64,000 nt of DNA from Butyrivibrio sp. Su6 (GCF_900108105.1 NZ_FNUR01000015.1:1-64000); one strand, 5' to 3'. Counted from the stretch's first letter, positions 46,151 to 55,694 are shown. Notes: a model not told the origin generated them from the sequence alone. Numbers and translations are program-made.

Positions 46151-46184
46151 GTTAGAATCGTATTATAGTTAGAAGGCCTTCTAA
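46151..46184. promoter_or_regulatory. 16-bp palindrome and direct repeat upstream of the sigma factor gene
   Basis: TTAGAAGGCCTTCTAA (46169-46184) is a perfect palindrome just downstream of TATTAT (46161-46166). GTTAGAA also occurs at 46151-46157 and 46168-46174, 17 bp apart. This would suit an operator at the transcription start of the sigma/anti-sigma operon. Confidence 0.5.
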
Positions 46185-46206
46185 AAAACAGAAAGGGAGT
46201 TTTGTT

Positions 46207-46710
46207 ATGGAGGAAAAAGAAGCAAGGCGGATACTGGAAACATACGCTGACATGATACTTAGAATCAGTTATAGTTACCTTCGCCATACATATGATGCAG
46301 AGGACATCTGCCAGAATGTAATACTGAAATACCTGTCCTCCCACCAAAGATTTGATAGTCGCGAGCATGAAAAAGCCTGGATTATCAGGACTACAATCAA
46401 TGCGTGCAAGGATCTGAGAAAGAGTGCTTTCTTCAGAAATACGATAGGACTAGATGCGTTAACGGAAAGGGCTGTACCGGAGGAACCGGTGTCTGTTCTT
46501 ACAGAAGAGCTTAAAAAGCTTCCGGCAAATTACAGGATAAGCATCCACCTCTTTTATTACGAAGAGTATACCATCAAAGAAATTGCCCAGATCCTTGGAA
46601 AAAGAGAAACCGTAGTTGCCAATTATCTATCAAGAGGCAGGAAAAGGCTCAAGGACTCATTATCTAAGAATTCTCGTTTTTTACTAAAGGAAGGTGAAGC
46701 ATATGAATGA
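46207..46710 (+). CDS. ECF-type RNA polymerase sigma factor
   Basis: 167 residues. Region 2 (ADMILRISYSYLRHTYDAED, ICQNVILKYL) and region 4 (LPANYRISIHLFYYEEYTIK, then EIAQILGKRETVVANYLSRGRKRLKD) are clear; regions 1 and 3 are absent, as in ECF factors. It overlaps the next gene by eight bases. Probably drives an envelope or stress regulon, usually including its own promoter. RBS AAAGGGAG. Confidence 0.93.
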   Translation: MEEKEARRILETYADMILRISYSYLRHTYDAEDICQNVILKYLSSHQRFDSREHEKAWIIRTTINACKDLRKSAFFRNTIGLDALTERAVPEEPVSVLTEELKKLPANYRISIHLFYYEEYTIKEIAQILGKRETVVANYLSRGRKRLKDSLSKNSRFLLKEGEAYE

Positions 46711-47500
46711 TCAGATAAAAGAGATTTATAACCACTCCATGAATGAACTCTGTTTCTCAGGACAAGCTAAAGAAAAAATGTTACGCGTGATAAGCGAGCA
46801 GTACTCAGAACAGAACATTGGAGGAAAGATTATGAAGGCAGGTTTCAGCTTTAAGAAAGCAGGTATCGTTGCAGTAGCATGTGTAATGCTCATTGGAACT
46901 ACTGCATTTGCAGGAAGTAGCATTGTTTCGAGCATTGAAAGCCACAACAGGATTGGCAGTGAGATTACAGCATATGAGGATATGGCAAAACTTGAAAGGA
47001 CTATCAGCATGGATGTCCTTACGGTTAAAAAGTTCAGCAATGGCTTTACATTCAGTAACGCCGAAATCATTGATGTGTCAGATTATAACGAGGAAGGAGC
47101 AGATCTTGCGGATATTTCAGGAGTTAACGTCACATATACAAAAGACGCAATGGCTGATATCTACTTGAATGCCGAGCCGGTAAGCACCTTAAGAAGCTAT
47201 GAAGACACGTCTATGGAAACGAGGATGGTCGGTGATGTTGCCGTAAAATACAGCCTGGATGAATATCTTTTCCTTCCGCCTAGCATGGAAGGACAGGTAT
47301 CACAGGAACTTATTGACAGGATGGAAAATGATGACCATTTCTTCATTAGCTATGGTTCAGATCAGGAAGAAACTCAGATGATCACAAATCTTTCATTTGA
47401 TGTTGATGGCGTTCACTACTGTCTTACGACCTTCGATACAACATTAACTGTAGATGAACTTTTTGGTATGGCAGGTGAATTGATTATATCAGGAAAATAA
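46703..47500 (+). CDS. Probable anti-sigma factor, single-pass membrane protein
   Basis: 265 residues from ATG 46703 (AAGGAAGG upstream): a short cytoplasmic segment (about 1-50), one transmembrane helix (AGIVAVACVMLIGTTAFAG, about 53-71) and an extracytoplasmic domain of about 190 residues of DUF4179-like style. The gene overlap with the ECF factor and the topology support regulation of that sigma factor. No zinc-binding ZAS motif (HxxxCxxC) is seen. Confidence 0.8.
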   Translation: MNDQIKEIYNHSMNELCFSGQAKEKMLRVISEQYSEQNIGGKIMKAGFSFKKAGIVAVACVMLIGTTAFAGSSIVSSIESHNRIGSEITAYEDMAKLERTISMDVLTVKKFSNGFTFSNAEIIDVSDYNEEGADLADISGVNVTYTKDAMADIYLNAEPVSTLRSYEDTSMETRMVGDVAVKYSLDEYLFLPPSMEGQVSQELIDRMENDDHFFISYGSDQEETQMITNLSFDVDGVHYCLTTFDTTLTVDELFGMAGELIISGK

Positions 47501-47516
47501 TATATAACTATTATTG

Positions 47517-47548
47517 AGAGCTGTCTGTATTCGGGCAGCTCCCATTTT
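47517..47548 (+). terminator. Weak terminator after the anti-sigma gene
   Basis: GAGCTGTC pairs with GGCAGCTC (one G-U), followed by CCATTTTG. It separates the sigma operon from the two-component genes. Confidence 0.55.
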
Positions 47549-47578
47549 GCTTGCATAAATAGTAGGGGGATTTTTCAA

Positions 47579-48298
47579 ATGTTGCGTATAGCTGTTTGTG
47601 ATGATGATATAGCAGATTGCGACAGAATATATGGGTTTGTTCAAGATTATATAAATAGAAATGATTTGGTTGCAGATGTGAGAAAGTATACTCACCCAGA
47701 TTTAATGCTAACTGAGAGTGTGGCCTTTCATCCCAATATCTATATTTTAGACATTGTTATGCCCATGCTTACTGGCTTAGAAGCAGCCAAAGAAGTTCGT
47801 TGGACCCAAAAAAATGCCCAGATTATTTTTGCAACTTCTGAAAAATCTTATGCTTTAGAGGCATATGATGTTAGCCCTATTAATTATATTTTAAAGCCAG
47901 TGGATAAAAATAAGCTGGAACAATCTTTGAATAGGGCTATTTCTAACATTGGGCCTGAGGATGAACAGTCAATCACGGTAAAAATCAAAGGCGGATTTGC
48001 CACAATTCGTATATGCGATATTATGTATGTTGATTGCAGTAATCACAAGGTGACATTCCATTTATTATCAAATGATCCAATTGCAACTCCCACCTTACGA
48101 ATCGGATTTGCAGAATATGTCGAGGAGTTACTTCCGACTGACATGTTTTTACGATGCCATGAATCCATTGTTGTAAATATAGCAGCTATAGATAAATTGG
48201 TGAAATATGAAATAGCACTTCGTAACAAGGAGATTATTCCTGTTTCTAGAAATCGTTATGATGAAATAGCATCAGCTTATATGGATTATAGACTTTAA
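47579..48298 (+). CDS. LytTR-family response regulator (AgrA/ComE type)
   Basis: 239 residues. The receiver domain has the acidic pair at residues 8-10, phosphoacceptor Asp58 (YILDIVMP) and the Lys in ILKPVDK. The LytTR DNA-binding domain follows (GGFATIRICDIMYVDCSNHK, LRCHESIVVNIAAIDKL). It pairs with the GHKL kinase 18 bp downstream. This class usually responds to secreted peptides; no precursor-peptide gene is evident nearby. Confidence 0.94.
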   Translation: MLRIAVCDDDIADCDRIYGFVQDYINRNDLVADVRKYTHPDLMLTESVAFHPNIYILDIVMPMLTGLEAAKEVRWTQKNAQIIFATSEKSYALEAYDVSPINYILKPVDKNKLEQSLNRAISNIGPEDEQSITVKIKGGFATIRICDIMYVDCSNHKVTFHLLSNDPIATPTLRIGFAEYVEELLPTDMFLRCHESIVVNIAAIDKLVKYEIALRNKEIIPVSRNRYDEIASAYMDYRL

Positions 48299-48316
48299 TA
48301 ATACAAAGGGAAAATA

Positions 48317-49936
48317 ATGCAGACCTACGTCGTTTCAATTCTTTACATCAGTATCATTATTTTGTTTTTGGAATGCTATACAGTTTTTAAGAACATGAAG
48401 TCAAAGCTGCACCAGTATTTGTTCTTTTGCTGTGTGGCCATGCTTGTAAACAATATTGGCTACTTGCTGGGGATTCAATCAACTTCGCTAGAATCCCGTG
48501 TTTTGGCTGTAAAGTTTTCATATGCTGGGAGAGTGTGGATCGCCTACACACTCTTTATGTTTGCCATAGAATTGTGCCAGGTGAATTTTCCGCGAATCGC
48601 TAAAGAGGTGCTGCTCTTTATGCATGCGAGTATTTATATTTCGGTCTTAACAGTAGGAAAGCATTGTCTTTATTACACTTGGGTTGAATCTGTATATGAG
48701 AATGGCATACTTGTTCTAAAGCATGGTTGTGGTATCTTTTATCATATTTTGATGTTTATGCAAATGCTATACATTATCTTTGGATTTTATATGTTGTTTT
48801 CCACTTATAGGATATTGAAGAATCCAATTACCAAGAAATGCTTTAGAACTGTGACTTTGGCAATACTATCACTTAGTATTTTTTACATTATTCAAATCAC
48901 TCATATTCTTCCGATTTCTCAGGTGTTCGATCTATCTGTTATAGGAAATATTGTGCTGGTTATACTTCTTTATGTGGCAATAGTAAGGTGTAATCTGCTT
49001 AGCCTCATAGAAATGGCAAAGGACTATATTATAGATGGTTTGACAGAGGGAATAATTGCTGTGGATACTGTGGGCAAAGTAAAGTATTACAACAAGCTGG
49101 CATTGAAAATATTCCCTGAGATTATTGAGCCAAATGCAGATCTGCCATCGGCCCTGACAGAGGCAATTACTAGTGATAATGAGTACACTTTCGATAATCG
49201 TATATACGTTATAGAGAAAAATGTTTTACATAACGATTATTGTGTAGTTGGTGATATATATGTGCTTTCTGATGCCACAGATTTAAAAGAAAAAGAGTAC
49301 AAGCTAAAAGCTGATGCTCAGCTATATCAGCTGGCTGCAAAAACAATGAAGGAGAGATTGTTGCTTGCAGAAGAATTTGTGAAGCAGGATAGAAAACTGC
49401 GACATGACAGGAGACATTTTGAAGCGCTTTTAATGACATTGCTTCAGGATGGGAATGTGGACGAAGCAAAGAAATATCTTTCGGAGCAGTTGGCGGAGGA
49501 GCCAGGGACAATCAAAAGATACTGTGATAATACCACTATCAATGTGGCACTGATGTTTTATGTAAATGCCGCAGAAAAGAATAATATATCGGTGGAGACT
49601 AATATTAGTATTCCAGCAACTATTTCTATGGATGATCTGCACCTTGGAATTGTAATGGCTAATTTGCTTGAGAATGCCATCAATGCCTGCAAAAATGTAC
49701 CTGAAGACAAACGTTTTATCCATATCAAAGCGGTATATAAAGAGCAGCTGCTTTTAGAAATTGAGAATTCATGTGCTTCAAAAGTACCTTTAAATGAAAA
49801 GGGATATCCATTCTCCAATGAAGTTGGGCATGGCATCGGAACCCAAAGTGTGCTGTCTTTCGTGGAAGAAACGGGAGGTTTCATTCAATATGAATCAAAC
49901 GATAATTCATTCAAAGTGCGGATGATTTTGAATTAA
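48317..49936 (+). CDS. GHKL sensor histidine kinase with 7TM-like N-terminus
   Basis: 539 residues. About seven hydrophobic helices fill residues 1-235 (the histidine-kinase N-terminal 7TM type). A PAS-like linker (DGLTEGIIAVDTVGKVKYYN) follows, then the phosphoacceptor region RHDRRHFEALL and a GHKL ATPase domain with NLLENAINAC and GHGIGTQSVLSFVEE. Cognate to the upstream response regulator. Confidence 0.93.
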   Translation: MQTYVVSILYISIIILFLECYTVFKNMKSKLHQYLFFCCVAMLVNNIGYLLGIQSTSLESRVLAVKFSYAGRVWIAYTLFMFAIELCQVNFPRIAKEVLLFMHASIYISVLTVGKHCLYYTWVESVYENGILVLKHGCGIFYHILMFMQMLYIIFGFYMLFSTYRILKNPITKKCFRTVTLAILSLSIFYIIQITHILPISQVFDLSVIGNIVLVILLYVAIVRCNLLSLIEMAKDYIIDGLTEGIIAVDTVGKVKYYNKLALKIFPEIIEPNADLPSALTEAITSDNEYTFDNRIYVIEKNVLHNDYCVVGDIYVLSDATDLKEKEYKLKADAQLYQLAAKTMKERLLLAEEFVKQDRKLRHDRRHFEALLMTLLQDGNVDEAKKYLSEQLAEEPGTIKRYCDNTTINVALMFYVNAAEKNNISVETNISIPATISMDDLHLGIVMANLLENAINACKNVPEDKRFIHIKAVYKEQLLLEIENSCASKVPLNEKGYPFSNEVGHGIGTQSVLSFVEETGGFIQYESNDNSFKVRMILN

Positions 49937-49962
49937 TGTAAAAACCATAAATATGTTTACAG

Positions 49963-49994
49963 AGGCAATCTTCACGGAGGATTGTCTTTTTTTT
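49963..49994 (+). terminator. Terminator after the two-component operon
   Basis: GGCAATC (49964-49970) pairs with GATTGTC (49980-49986, one G-U), followed by eight T. Confidence 0.85.
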
Positions 49995-50121
49995 GAGTAA
50001 TCCAGTTATTGAAAGTAAACGACAAAGCGTGTGTAATGAAATACCAATTAAGTGTAAAAAAACACATTTGACATTTGGGTGCTAACATTATCAATCGTGA
50101 AAATAAGTTATGGAGGTTGAA

Positions 50122-51027
50122 ATGAAAAGAATAGTAAATTTATTGCTTATGGGCTGCATTTTATTATCACTAGTTGGATGCACGGCATCAGAAAGTAATG
50201 CTGAAGGGGTAAAAATATCAAATGAAACGGAAGCTGGTCAAGCTGCAGCAGATAATACTGTTCAATCGGAGCAGGTTACAATTGAAGAAAATGTAGGGGT
50301 CGGAAACGTCGATAATGAAAATCAACTCTATGATGTTCAGAAGCTTACAACTTTAGATGGCGGTCTTCTAAAGATTGATCCTGATTGTGACTACCACTTT
50401 AAATGGGATACTTCTACTATTGAGGAAAACGAAGACGGAAGCTTTACAGGTACATTTGATTTTGCATACGTTAGGATACCAGTCGTAATCACTAAAGAGG
50501 TGTTTTCAAGCATCGAGGTTGGATGCGAATTGCCAAAGATTGATCATCTTGCCTATGAATGGGGGGATTTTAAATGTGTGCAGATTCAAGACGGTAAAAA
50601 ATTTTTTGTAGATAGCTGCTATGATTCTGTTGATGAAGCCAAGAGCAATGATTCTTTGACAATATGCTTTGACGAATCATGCAAGGATAGTAAAGGAAAT
50701 ATCTTTGCTTGTGTAGAGGATGAAGAAGAGCCTGGGGAATACACACAGGATTATGATTATCATGAATTCAATGAGCAGGTTAAAGTGAAAATAGCAGCAA
50801 ATGCAAAGATAGAATATATAAAGTCCGTTAAAGATAACGACCTTACATATGACACTGTTGATTTTAAGACTTTTCTATCAGAGGATATAAAGTCTGATTA
50901 CGGTAATTTTGCTGAAAGAGAGTGGGGAATGAGTACAGACTCGTGGCATGGTACGGGGGAGTTACGTGTTACAGGAAATGAGGCAGGTGAGATAGTGTTT
51001 ATTGAGGAATTTTGGCCTGCTGGATAA
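50122..51027 (+). CDS. Lipoprotein of unknown function
   Basis: 301 residues. The signal peptide ends LVGC (lipobox, Cys near residue 22), followed by a Glu/Asn/Ala-rich linker and a strand-rich acidic domain (HFKWDTSTIEENEDGSFTG, FDFAYVRIPVVITKE). No family recognised. GGAGG immediately before ATG 50122 marks the start over an in-frame ATG at 50110. It opens a run with a hydrolase and a CPBP protease. In the leader, ACATTTG is repeated head to tail at 50064-50077, a possible regulator site. Confidence 0.7.
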   Translation: MKRIVNLLLMGCILLSLVGCTASESNAEGVKISNETEAGQAAADNTVQSEQVTIEENVGVGNVDNENQLYDVQKLTTLDGGLLKIDPDCDYHFKWDTSTIEENEDGSFTGTFDFAYVRIPVVITKEVFSSIEVGCELPKIDHLAYEWGDFKCVQIQDGKKFFVDSCYDSVDEAKSNDSLTICFDESCKDSKGNIFACVEDEEEPGEYTQDYDYHEFNEQVKVKIAANAKIEYIKSVKDNDLTYDTVDFKTFLSEDIKSDYGNFAEREWGMSTDSWHGTGELRVTGNEAGEIVFIEEFWPAG

Positions 51028-51049
51028 AAACTGATAACGGAGTATTAGT

Positions 51050-52045
51050 GTGAAAAAAATTATAAATAGAATATTAAAAGTAATTGGCATTGTAATTGCT
51101 GTGATATTGTTTATCTGCGTTTTGTTTTTTATATATCACAGAGTTACTTGTATTGATGAGGAAAAAAATCATCCATCTCAATTCAGTTTTGTTGAAGTGG
51201 GTGGAAAAAGAATTAGCATGCAAATTCAAGGAGAAGGGGAGCATACAATTGTGCTGCTTCCTGGTCTTGGAACTACTTCTCCAATATATGATTTTGAGCC
51301 TTTGGCAGATGAGCTTGCAAAAAATAATCGAGTTATTACATATGAGCCATTTGGATATGGTTACAGTGATATTACTGATAAGCCCAGAACAATTGAAAAT
51401 GAATGTGAGGAACTGAAACAGGCCTTGGATGCTTCAGGCGTAGAAGGTCCTTATATCTTTATGGCACACTCAGTATATGGGCTTGATAGTATTTATTTTG
51501 CAAACAAGTATCCGGAATATGTTGAGGCTGTAGTTGGCATAGATTGCACAATGCCAGCTATGTTATCCTATTTTGGAGAAGAAGTCCCTGCGGATATGCC
51601 GATGGCTATGGATTTGATGAGAATAACGGGACTTACAAGACTTTTACAAATGATGAATGAGAATCAGTTTGTATCAGATAATAGTTCAAATCTGTATAGT
51701 GAAGAAAATCTGCAAGAGCAGAGAATAATTTCAGCCAGAATAGAAGCCAATAAAAACGTTATTGAGCAATATAATGATCTGGATAATAAAATAAAAGCAA
51801 CATTTGATTTGAAATACCCTGATTCAATGCCAATTTTGTTCTTTACGACCAATGATGCAGATAAAGAGCAACGTGATGATGGCAAAACAAGCAAGAGTCT
51901 ATATGAAACCTATATAACGAATCCAGATATTCAATCTGTCATAACATATGATGCTTCGCATTATATGCATTGGACAAAGGCAAAAGAGATGTCAGATGAT
52001 GTGAATGATTTTATAAAAGAGGTTTTTAATGATAGAAGCAAATAA
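51050..52045 (+). CDS. Membrane-anchored alpha/beta hydrolase with unusual nucleophile elbow
   Basis: 331 residues with an N-terminal transmembrane helix (about 10-30) and a hydrolase domain probably outside the cell: LLPGLGTTSPIYDF (oxyanion region) and catalytic His in DASHYMHWTK. The elbow reads MAHSVYG rather than GHSxG, so the Ser is present but both flanking glycines are shifted. GTG start with CGGAG upstream. It overlaps the following gene by 17 bases. Confidence 0.78.
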   Translation: MKKIINRILKVIGIVIAVILFICVLFFIYHRVTCIDEEKNHPSQFSFVEVGGKRISMQIQGEGEHTIVLLPGLGTTSPIYDFEPLADELAKNNRVITYEPFGYGYSDITDKPRTIENECEELKQALDASGVEGPYIFMAHSVYGLDSIYFANKYPEYVEAVVGIDCTMPAMLSYFGEEVPADMPMAMDLMRITGLTRLLQMMNENQFVSDNSSNLYSEENLQEQRIISARIEANKNVIEQYNDLDNKIKATFDLKYPDSMPILFFTTNDADKEQRDDGKTSKSLYETYITNPDIQSVITYDASHYMHWTKAKEMSDDVNDFIKEVFNDRSK

Positions 52046-52850
52046 TGACAAGAAAAGTATTGTTGTTTTTTATGTGATTACCTTACTAATAAGTGCAGTG
52101 GTAGAAGGAATCACAATAATTACAGGATGTAGGGCTACTATTTTGATACTCATGTGGGTTCCGGGAATTGTCGGAATCATATGTAGCAGAGTCTTTTATC
52201 CTAAAGCACATGCGTTGGGAGTGAAAAAGTTTAAGCCACGTTATTTGCTGTTGGCCATACTGATTCCAAATGCTTACCTTATACCTTCTTATATGCTTTC
52301 ATGGGCAATTTTGAAGGACCCGACAATAGGTGTTGATGAATTGGCGCAAAGATTTACTAATGGAATCGCATTTGATATTCCGGGAATATGCGTCCTTTTT
52401 ATAGCATTTATTCCAATGCTGATTCTTAGTATGGTGACTGCAGCAGGAGAAGAGCTGGGATGGAGAGGCTATGCATTCCCGATCCTGGCCCGTTTATATG
52501 GAACCAAAAAAGCTATTCTGATAAATGGTAGTATATGGGCGGTATGGCACATGCCTATAATTCTTAGCGGACAATATCAGGCAAGTGTGAATATAATATA
52601 TGGACTAATTAGCTTCTTTATAGAAGTAATGATTTTGACAATGATATTTTGCTGGTCACGAAATTCTAGCGGCAGTGTTATTCCAGCAATTATATTACAC
52701 GCTTCACACAATTTGGTTGACCAGTCATATTTACAGCCGCTTAGTACAAATGCAAACGTCCCATATCTCAGTGGAGAACAGGGGATTATTACCATTATAG
52801 TAGGCGCATTAGTGGCAATTGTATTATGGTCAGTAAAAAATAAGGAGTAA
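52029..52850 (+). CDS. CPBP-family intramembrane metalloprotease (Abi/Rce1-like)
   Basis: 273 residues, about seven transmembrane helices. The catalytic EExxR motif is visible as AAGEELGWRGYAFP, with a downstream His motif (AVWHMPIILSG) and a final HASHN. Relatives process prenylated proteins or peptides and often protect bacteriocin producers. AGAGG upstream; starts within the end of the hydrolase gene. Confidence 0.9.
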   Translation: MIEANNDKKSIVVFYVITLLISAVVEGITIITGCRATILILMWVPGIVGIICSRVFYPKAHALGVKKFKPRYLLLAILIPNAYLIPSYMLSWAILKDPTIGVDELAQRFTNGIAFDIPGICVLFIAFIPMLILSMVTAAGEELGWRGYAFPILARLYGTKKAILINGSIWAVWHMPIILSGQYQASVNIIYGLISFFIEVMILTMIFCWSRNSSGSVIPAIILHASHNLVDQSYLQPLSTNANVPYLSGEQGIITIIVGALVAIVLWSVKNKE

Positions 52851-52909
52851 TATGTAATAATGAATAGAAATAGGTTCGAATAATCTGTAAGAGTTAAGAA
52901 GGGATAAAA

Positions 52910-53338
52910 ATGACAGCAGAACAATTATGGAAACAATCAGGATTATCAGGAGAATACGAAGCGTGGGCATTTTCTGATGCCCCAGATAAATTGGCAGCAC
53001 TTGTGTGCGAAGGAACAAAAACAGCAACATGTTCATCCTACGACATGTATGCAGTAGAAAATGAACCAATTCCAAAGGTTGGAGAGTACAGCATTATTCT
53101 TGATTCTAATGACAATGCAGTTTGTATTGTGCGTACAACTAAGATTACAATTTGTCCTTTTAAGGATGTAACTGCAGAGCACGCATATAAAGAGGGCGAA
53201 GGCGATAGGAGTCTCGAATACTGGCGTCAGGTTCATAAGGAATTCTTAGAGAGCGAACTTGAAACGATTAATATGCCTTTTAGTGAAGAGGCAAAGGTTA
53301 TTTGTGAAGAGTTTGAATTGGTAAACATAACAGCATGA
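52910..53338 (+). CDS. ASCH-domain protein
   Basis: 142 residues with an RNA-binding-like ASCH/PUA fold: CEGTKTATCSSYDMYAVENE, PKVGEYSIILDSNDNAVCIV, EGEGDRSLEYWRQVHKEFL. Proteins of this group include the YqfB-type amidohydrolase acting on N4-acetylcytidine. The exact role is unknown. RBS AGAAGGG. Confidence 0.88.
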   Translation: MTAEQLWKQSGLSGEYEAWAFSDAPDKLAALVCEGTKTATCSSYDMYAVENEPIPKVGEYSIILDSNDNAVCIVRTTKITICPFKDVTAEHAYKEGEGDRSLEYWRQVHKEFLESELETINMPFSEEAKVICEEFELVNITA

Positions 53339-53420
53339 GAATGTAGCTCCAAAAATGAGAGTTTGCATTTTTTATGTTTGTTGCAGCCAGATAATTATGA
53401 TTTAAAGGCATAGAATAATT

Positions 53421-54218
53421 ATGAGTCTAAACAAAAAAGTAATTACACTTGAAAATGCCTCAAAGGTATATGATGGTAAGTATGTGATAAATAATATTTC
53501 ACATGAATTTGCCAAAGGAGAATCCATAGCATTATGTGGACATAATGGATGTGGCAAAAGTACAATGCTTAAGCTATTAGCTAGCATTGTTTCGTTAAGC
53601 TCTGGGAAAATAGTGTATCAAAAGAAACTTAAATTCGCTTATGTACCTGAAAAGTTTCCAGGTATGGAAATATCAATGATTGATTATCTTCAAGGCATTG
53701 CCAGGATAGAAAGAGTGGATTTTTCGCTAGTGAATGAACTGATCAGTGAATTCTACTTGGAATCCATGATCAAAACAAGATTAAACAAACTATCAAAGGG
53801 AAGCCTTCAAAAAGTAGGAGTTATTCAGGCTATTCTTGCACCGAGGGATGTGATTTTTCTTGATGAACCTCTTTCAGGTCAGGATGCAGACTCTCAGAAA
53901 ATGTTTATAACAAAAATGAATGAATTGAGGAACAAGGGAGTTACGATCTTCATGGCTTGTCATGAGAAGATGCTGATAAATGAGTTGTCTGACAAGGTCT
54001 ATACGATAGATAAAGGAAAACTCATGGAAGTAAAGAACCCAGGAGAGTTACAATATTTGGTCTATGTTAGAAAATGCCCCAAGCTACAAGCTTGGCTTGG
54101 TATGAAAAGTAATGGTGATAGGTATGAAATTACGGTAAAGGAAGCAGTGTTAAAGGAAATGGTGCTAAAACTATACGATGAGGGTTGGGAAATTGTTGGG
54201 ATTGAGAAACTTGATTGA
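53421..54218 (+). CDS. ABC transporter ATP-binding protein
   Basis: 265 residues: Walker A GHNGCGKST, a signature reading LSKGSLQKV instead of LSGGQ, Walker B VIFLDEPLSGQDAD and switch CHEK. The last 60 residues form an extra domain. The LSKG variant occurs in exporters of the ABC-2 class. Its membrane partner overlaps its 3' end by 41 bases. Confidence 0.9.
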   Translation: MSLNKKVITLENASKVYDGKYVINNISHEFAKGESIALCGHNGCGKSTMLKLLASIVSLSSGKIVYQKKLKFAYVPEKFPGMEISMIDYLQGIARIERVDFSLVNELISEFYLESMIKTRLNKLSKGSLQKVGVIQAILAPRDVIFLDEPLSGQDADSQKMFITKMNELRNKGVTIFMACHEKMLINELSDKVYTIDKGKLMEVKNPGELQYLVYVRKCPKLQAWLGMKSNGDRYEITVKEAVLKEMVLKLYDEGWEIVGIEKLD

Positions 54219-54933
54219 AATATATAGATTAAGGTTAAAAATGCTGAAGAAAAGCTCTACATTAACGATTCCTACAGTTGTCACTCTGATTTTTCTCGGA
54301 GCAATGTATTCTGTAGCACCGCATGGTATATGTAGTAGTTTTTTACTGTCTGCGCTTTTCATATACTTTATATGTCTGTTTCTGTCTATATACTTGAATG
54401 GTGAAGAGAATGATATATATGAAGAAACGCTATTCCTGCATTGTTTGGACATTCATAGCTATTACTTTTCGCGCGAACTGTTATTAATTACATTGGATTT
54501 ATGCTATACACTTGTGCTGACATTAGTGCCTACGATATTGTTTTTGATGGATAATGGCAGATTTAACAGGCAGATGGAACTTGCAGATATTTCATGTGGA
54601 GGGGTACATATTTTCATGTGTGGACTCGGGGGTATGATGACAGGAGATTTTTTTCACCCAAGAATTCTTAGAAAGAGAAGGGATGCGATAATAGGAGCAA
54701 TAGCGATTTCCATGCTTGCAGTCTCTAAGGAGGGACTTATTGATTGTTCATCAGCATTTAGTATTTTGAACTTTGTACTCCCGCCTATCACTGATGGGCT
54801 CAAATCTGTGGGAAGCAATAGTTATTTTGAACCAAGAGAGATGATGCTGATATGTATGCACTTGGCGGTTTATTGTTTACTAATTATGATAGTAAAAATA
54901 AAAATGTTAGAAAAGAAAAAGTTCAGATATTAA
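54178..54933 (+). CDS. ABC transporter membrane subunit
   Basis: Up to 251 residues with about six hydrophobic helices (TIPTVVTLIFLGAMYSV, LLSALFIYFICLFLSIYL, LITLDLCYTLVLTLVPTI and others). No known substrate signature; paired by position with the upstream ATPase. The start is uncertain: ATG 54178 has no RBS and overlaps the ATPase gene by 41 bases, while ATG 54241 has a modest AAGG upstream. Confidence 0.75.
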   Translation: MRVGKLLGLRNLIEIYRLRLKMLKKSSTLTIPTVVTLIFLGAMYSVAPHGICSSFLLSALFIYFICLFLSIYLNGEENDIYEETLFLHCLDIHSYYFSRELLLITLDLCYTLVLTLVPTILFLMDNGRFNRQMELADISCGGVHIFMCGLGGMMTGDFFHPRILRKRRDAIIGAIAISMLAVSKEGLIDCSSAFSILNFVLPPITDGLKSVGSNSYFEPREMMLICMHLAVYCLLIMIVKIKMLEKKKFRY

Positions 54934-54953
54934 TATATAGATGAGGAAATATC

Positions 54954-55694
54954 ATGGAATATAACGTAAACATTAACGGAATAGATGTTGATGCTGCATA
55001 TAGCGATGAGACGATAGAAGAGATAGTAAAGCCGCTTTTAAAGTATATGGCTGACCTGCATGATTCAGAAAAAAGACGCATCCTTGTGATGCTTGCTGCG
55101 CCTCCAGGGGCAGGAAAGAGTACATTTGTCAGTTTCCTTGAATACATGGCAAAAGAACTCATCCCAACCAAAAAGGTACAGGCAGTGGGAATGGATGGAT
55201 TCCATAGAAGGCAGGAGTATTTAACTTCTCATACAACTATAGTTGATGGAAAAGAAATTCCTATGGTTGACATAAAGGGAGCACCTATAACCTTTGATCT
55301 TGAAGCGCTAAAAAACAAAATCATAGAATTAAAAGAAAATGCTGTATGTAAGTGGCCTGAGTACAACAGAATGCTCCATAATCCGGTTGAAGATGCAATC
55401 ACTATAGATGGCGATATAGTTCTTCTTGAGGGCAATTACCTTCTACTTGATGATGATGGCTGGCGTGACATTTCTGAGTATGCGGACTATACTATTTCAA
55501 TGACAGCAGAACCCCAGATGCTTCGCAAAAGGCTGATCGACAGAAAAACAGCCAGCGGCAATAAAAGAGAGAAAGCTGAAAAGTTTGTGGATTTTAGCGA
55601 TATGGCAAATGTGAAGATCTGCCTCGAACACAGCAAAAGAGCTGACATGGAGATTAGAATCGATGCTTCTGGGAATCTGGATCTAATTGAATGA
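54954..55694 (+). CDS. Uridine-kinase/phosphoribulokinase-like P-loop kinase
   Basis: 246 residues: P-loop LAAPPGAGKST, substrate-side GMDGFHRRQEYL, and VLLEGNYLLLDDDGW with the following lid segment RKRLIDRKTASGNKRE. It belongs to the nucleoside/fructose-type kinase group related to pantothenate kinase and YFH7; the phosphate acceptor is not evident. Ends 20 bp before the ybaK-type gene. Confidence 0.88.
   Translation: MEYNVNINGIDVDAAYSDETIEEIVKPLLKYMADLHDSEKRRILVMLAAPPGAGKSTFVSFLEYMAKELIPTKKVQAVGMDGFHRRQEYLTSHTTIVDGKEIPMVDIKGAPITFDLEALKNKIIELKENAVCKWPEYNRMLHNPVEDAITIDGDIVLLEGNYLLLDDDGWRDISEYADYTISMTAEPQMLRKRLIDRKTASGNKREKAEKFVDFSDMANVKICLEHSKRADMEIRIDASGNLDLIE

Noticed and set aside
50064..50100. 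Sigma-70 promoter with TTGACA at 50068
   Set aside because: No acceptable -10 box at 16-18 bp; kept only as a possible regulator site.
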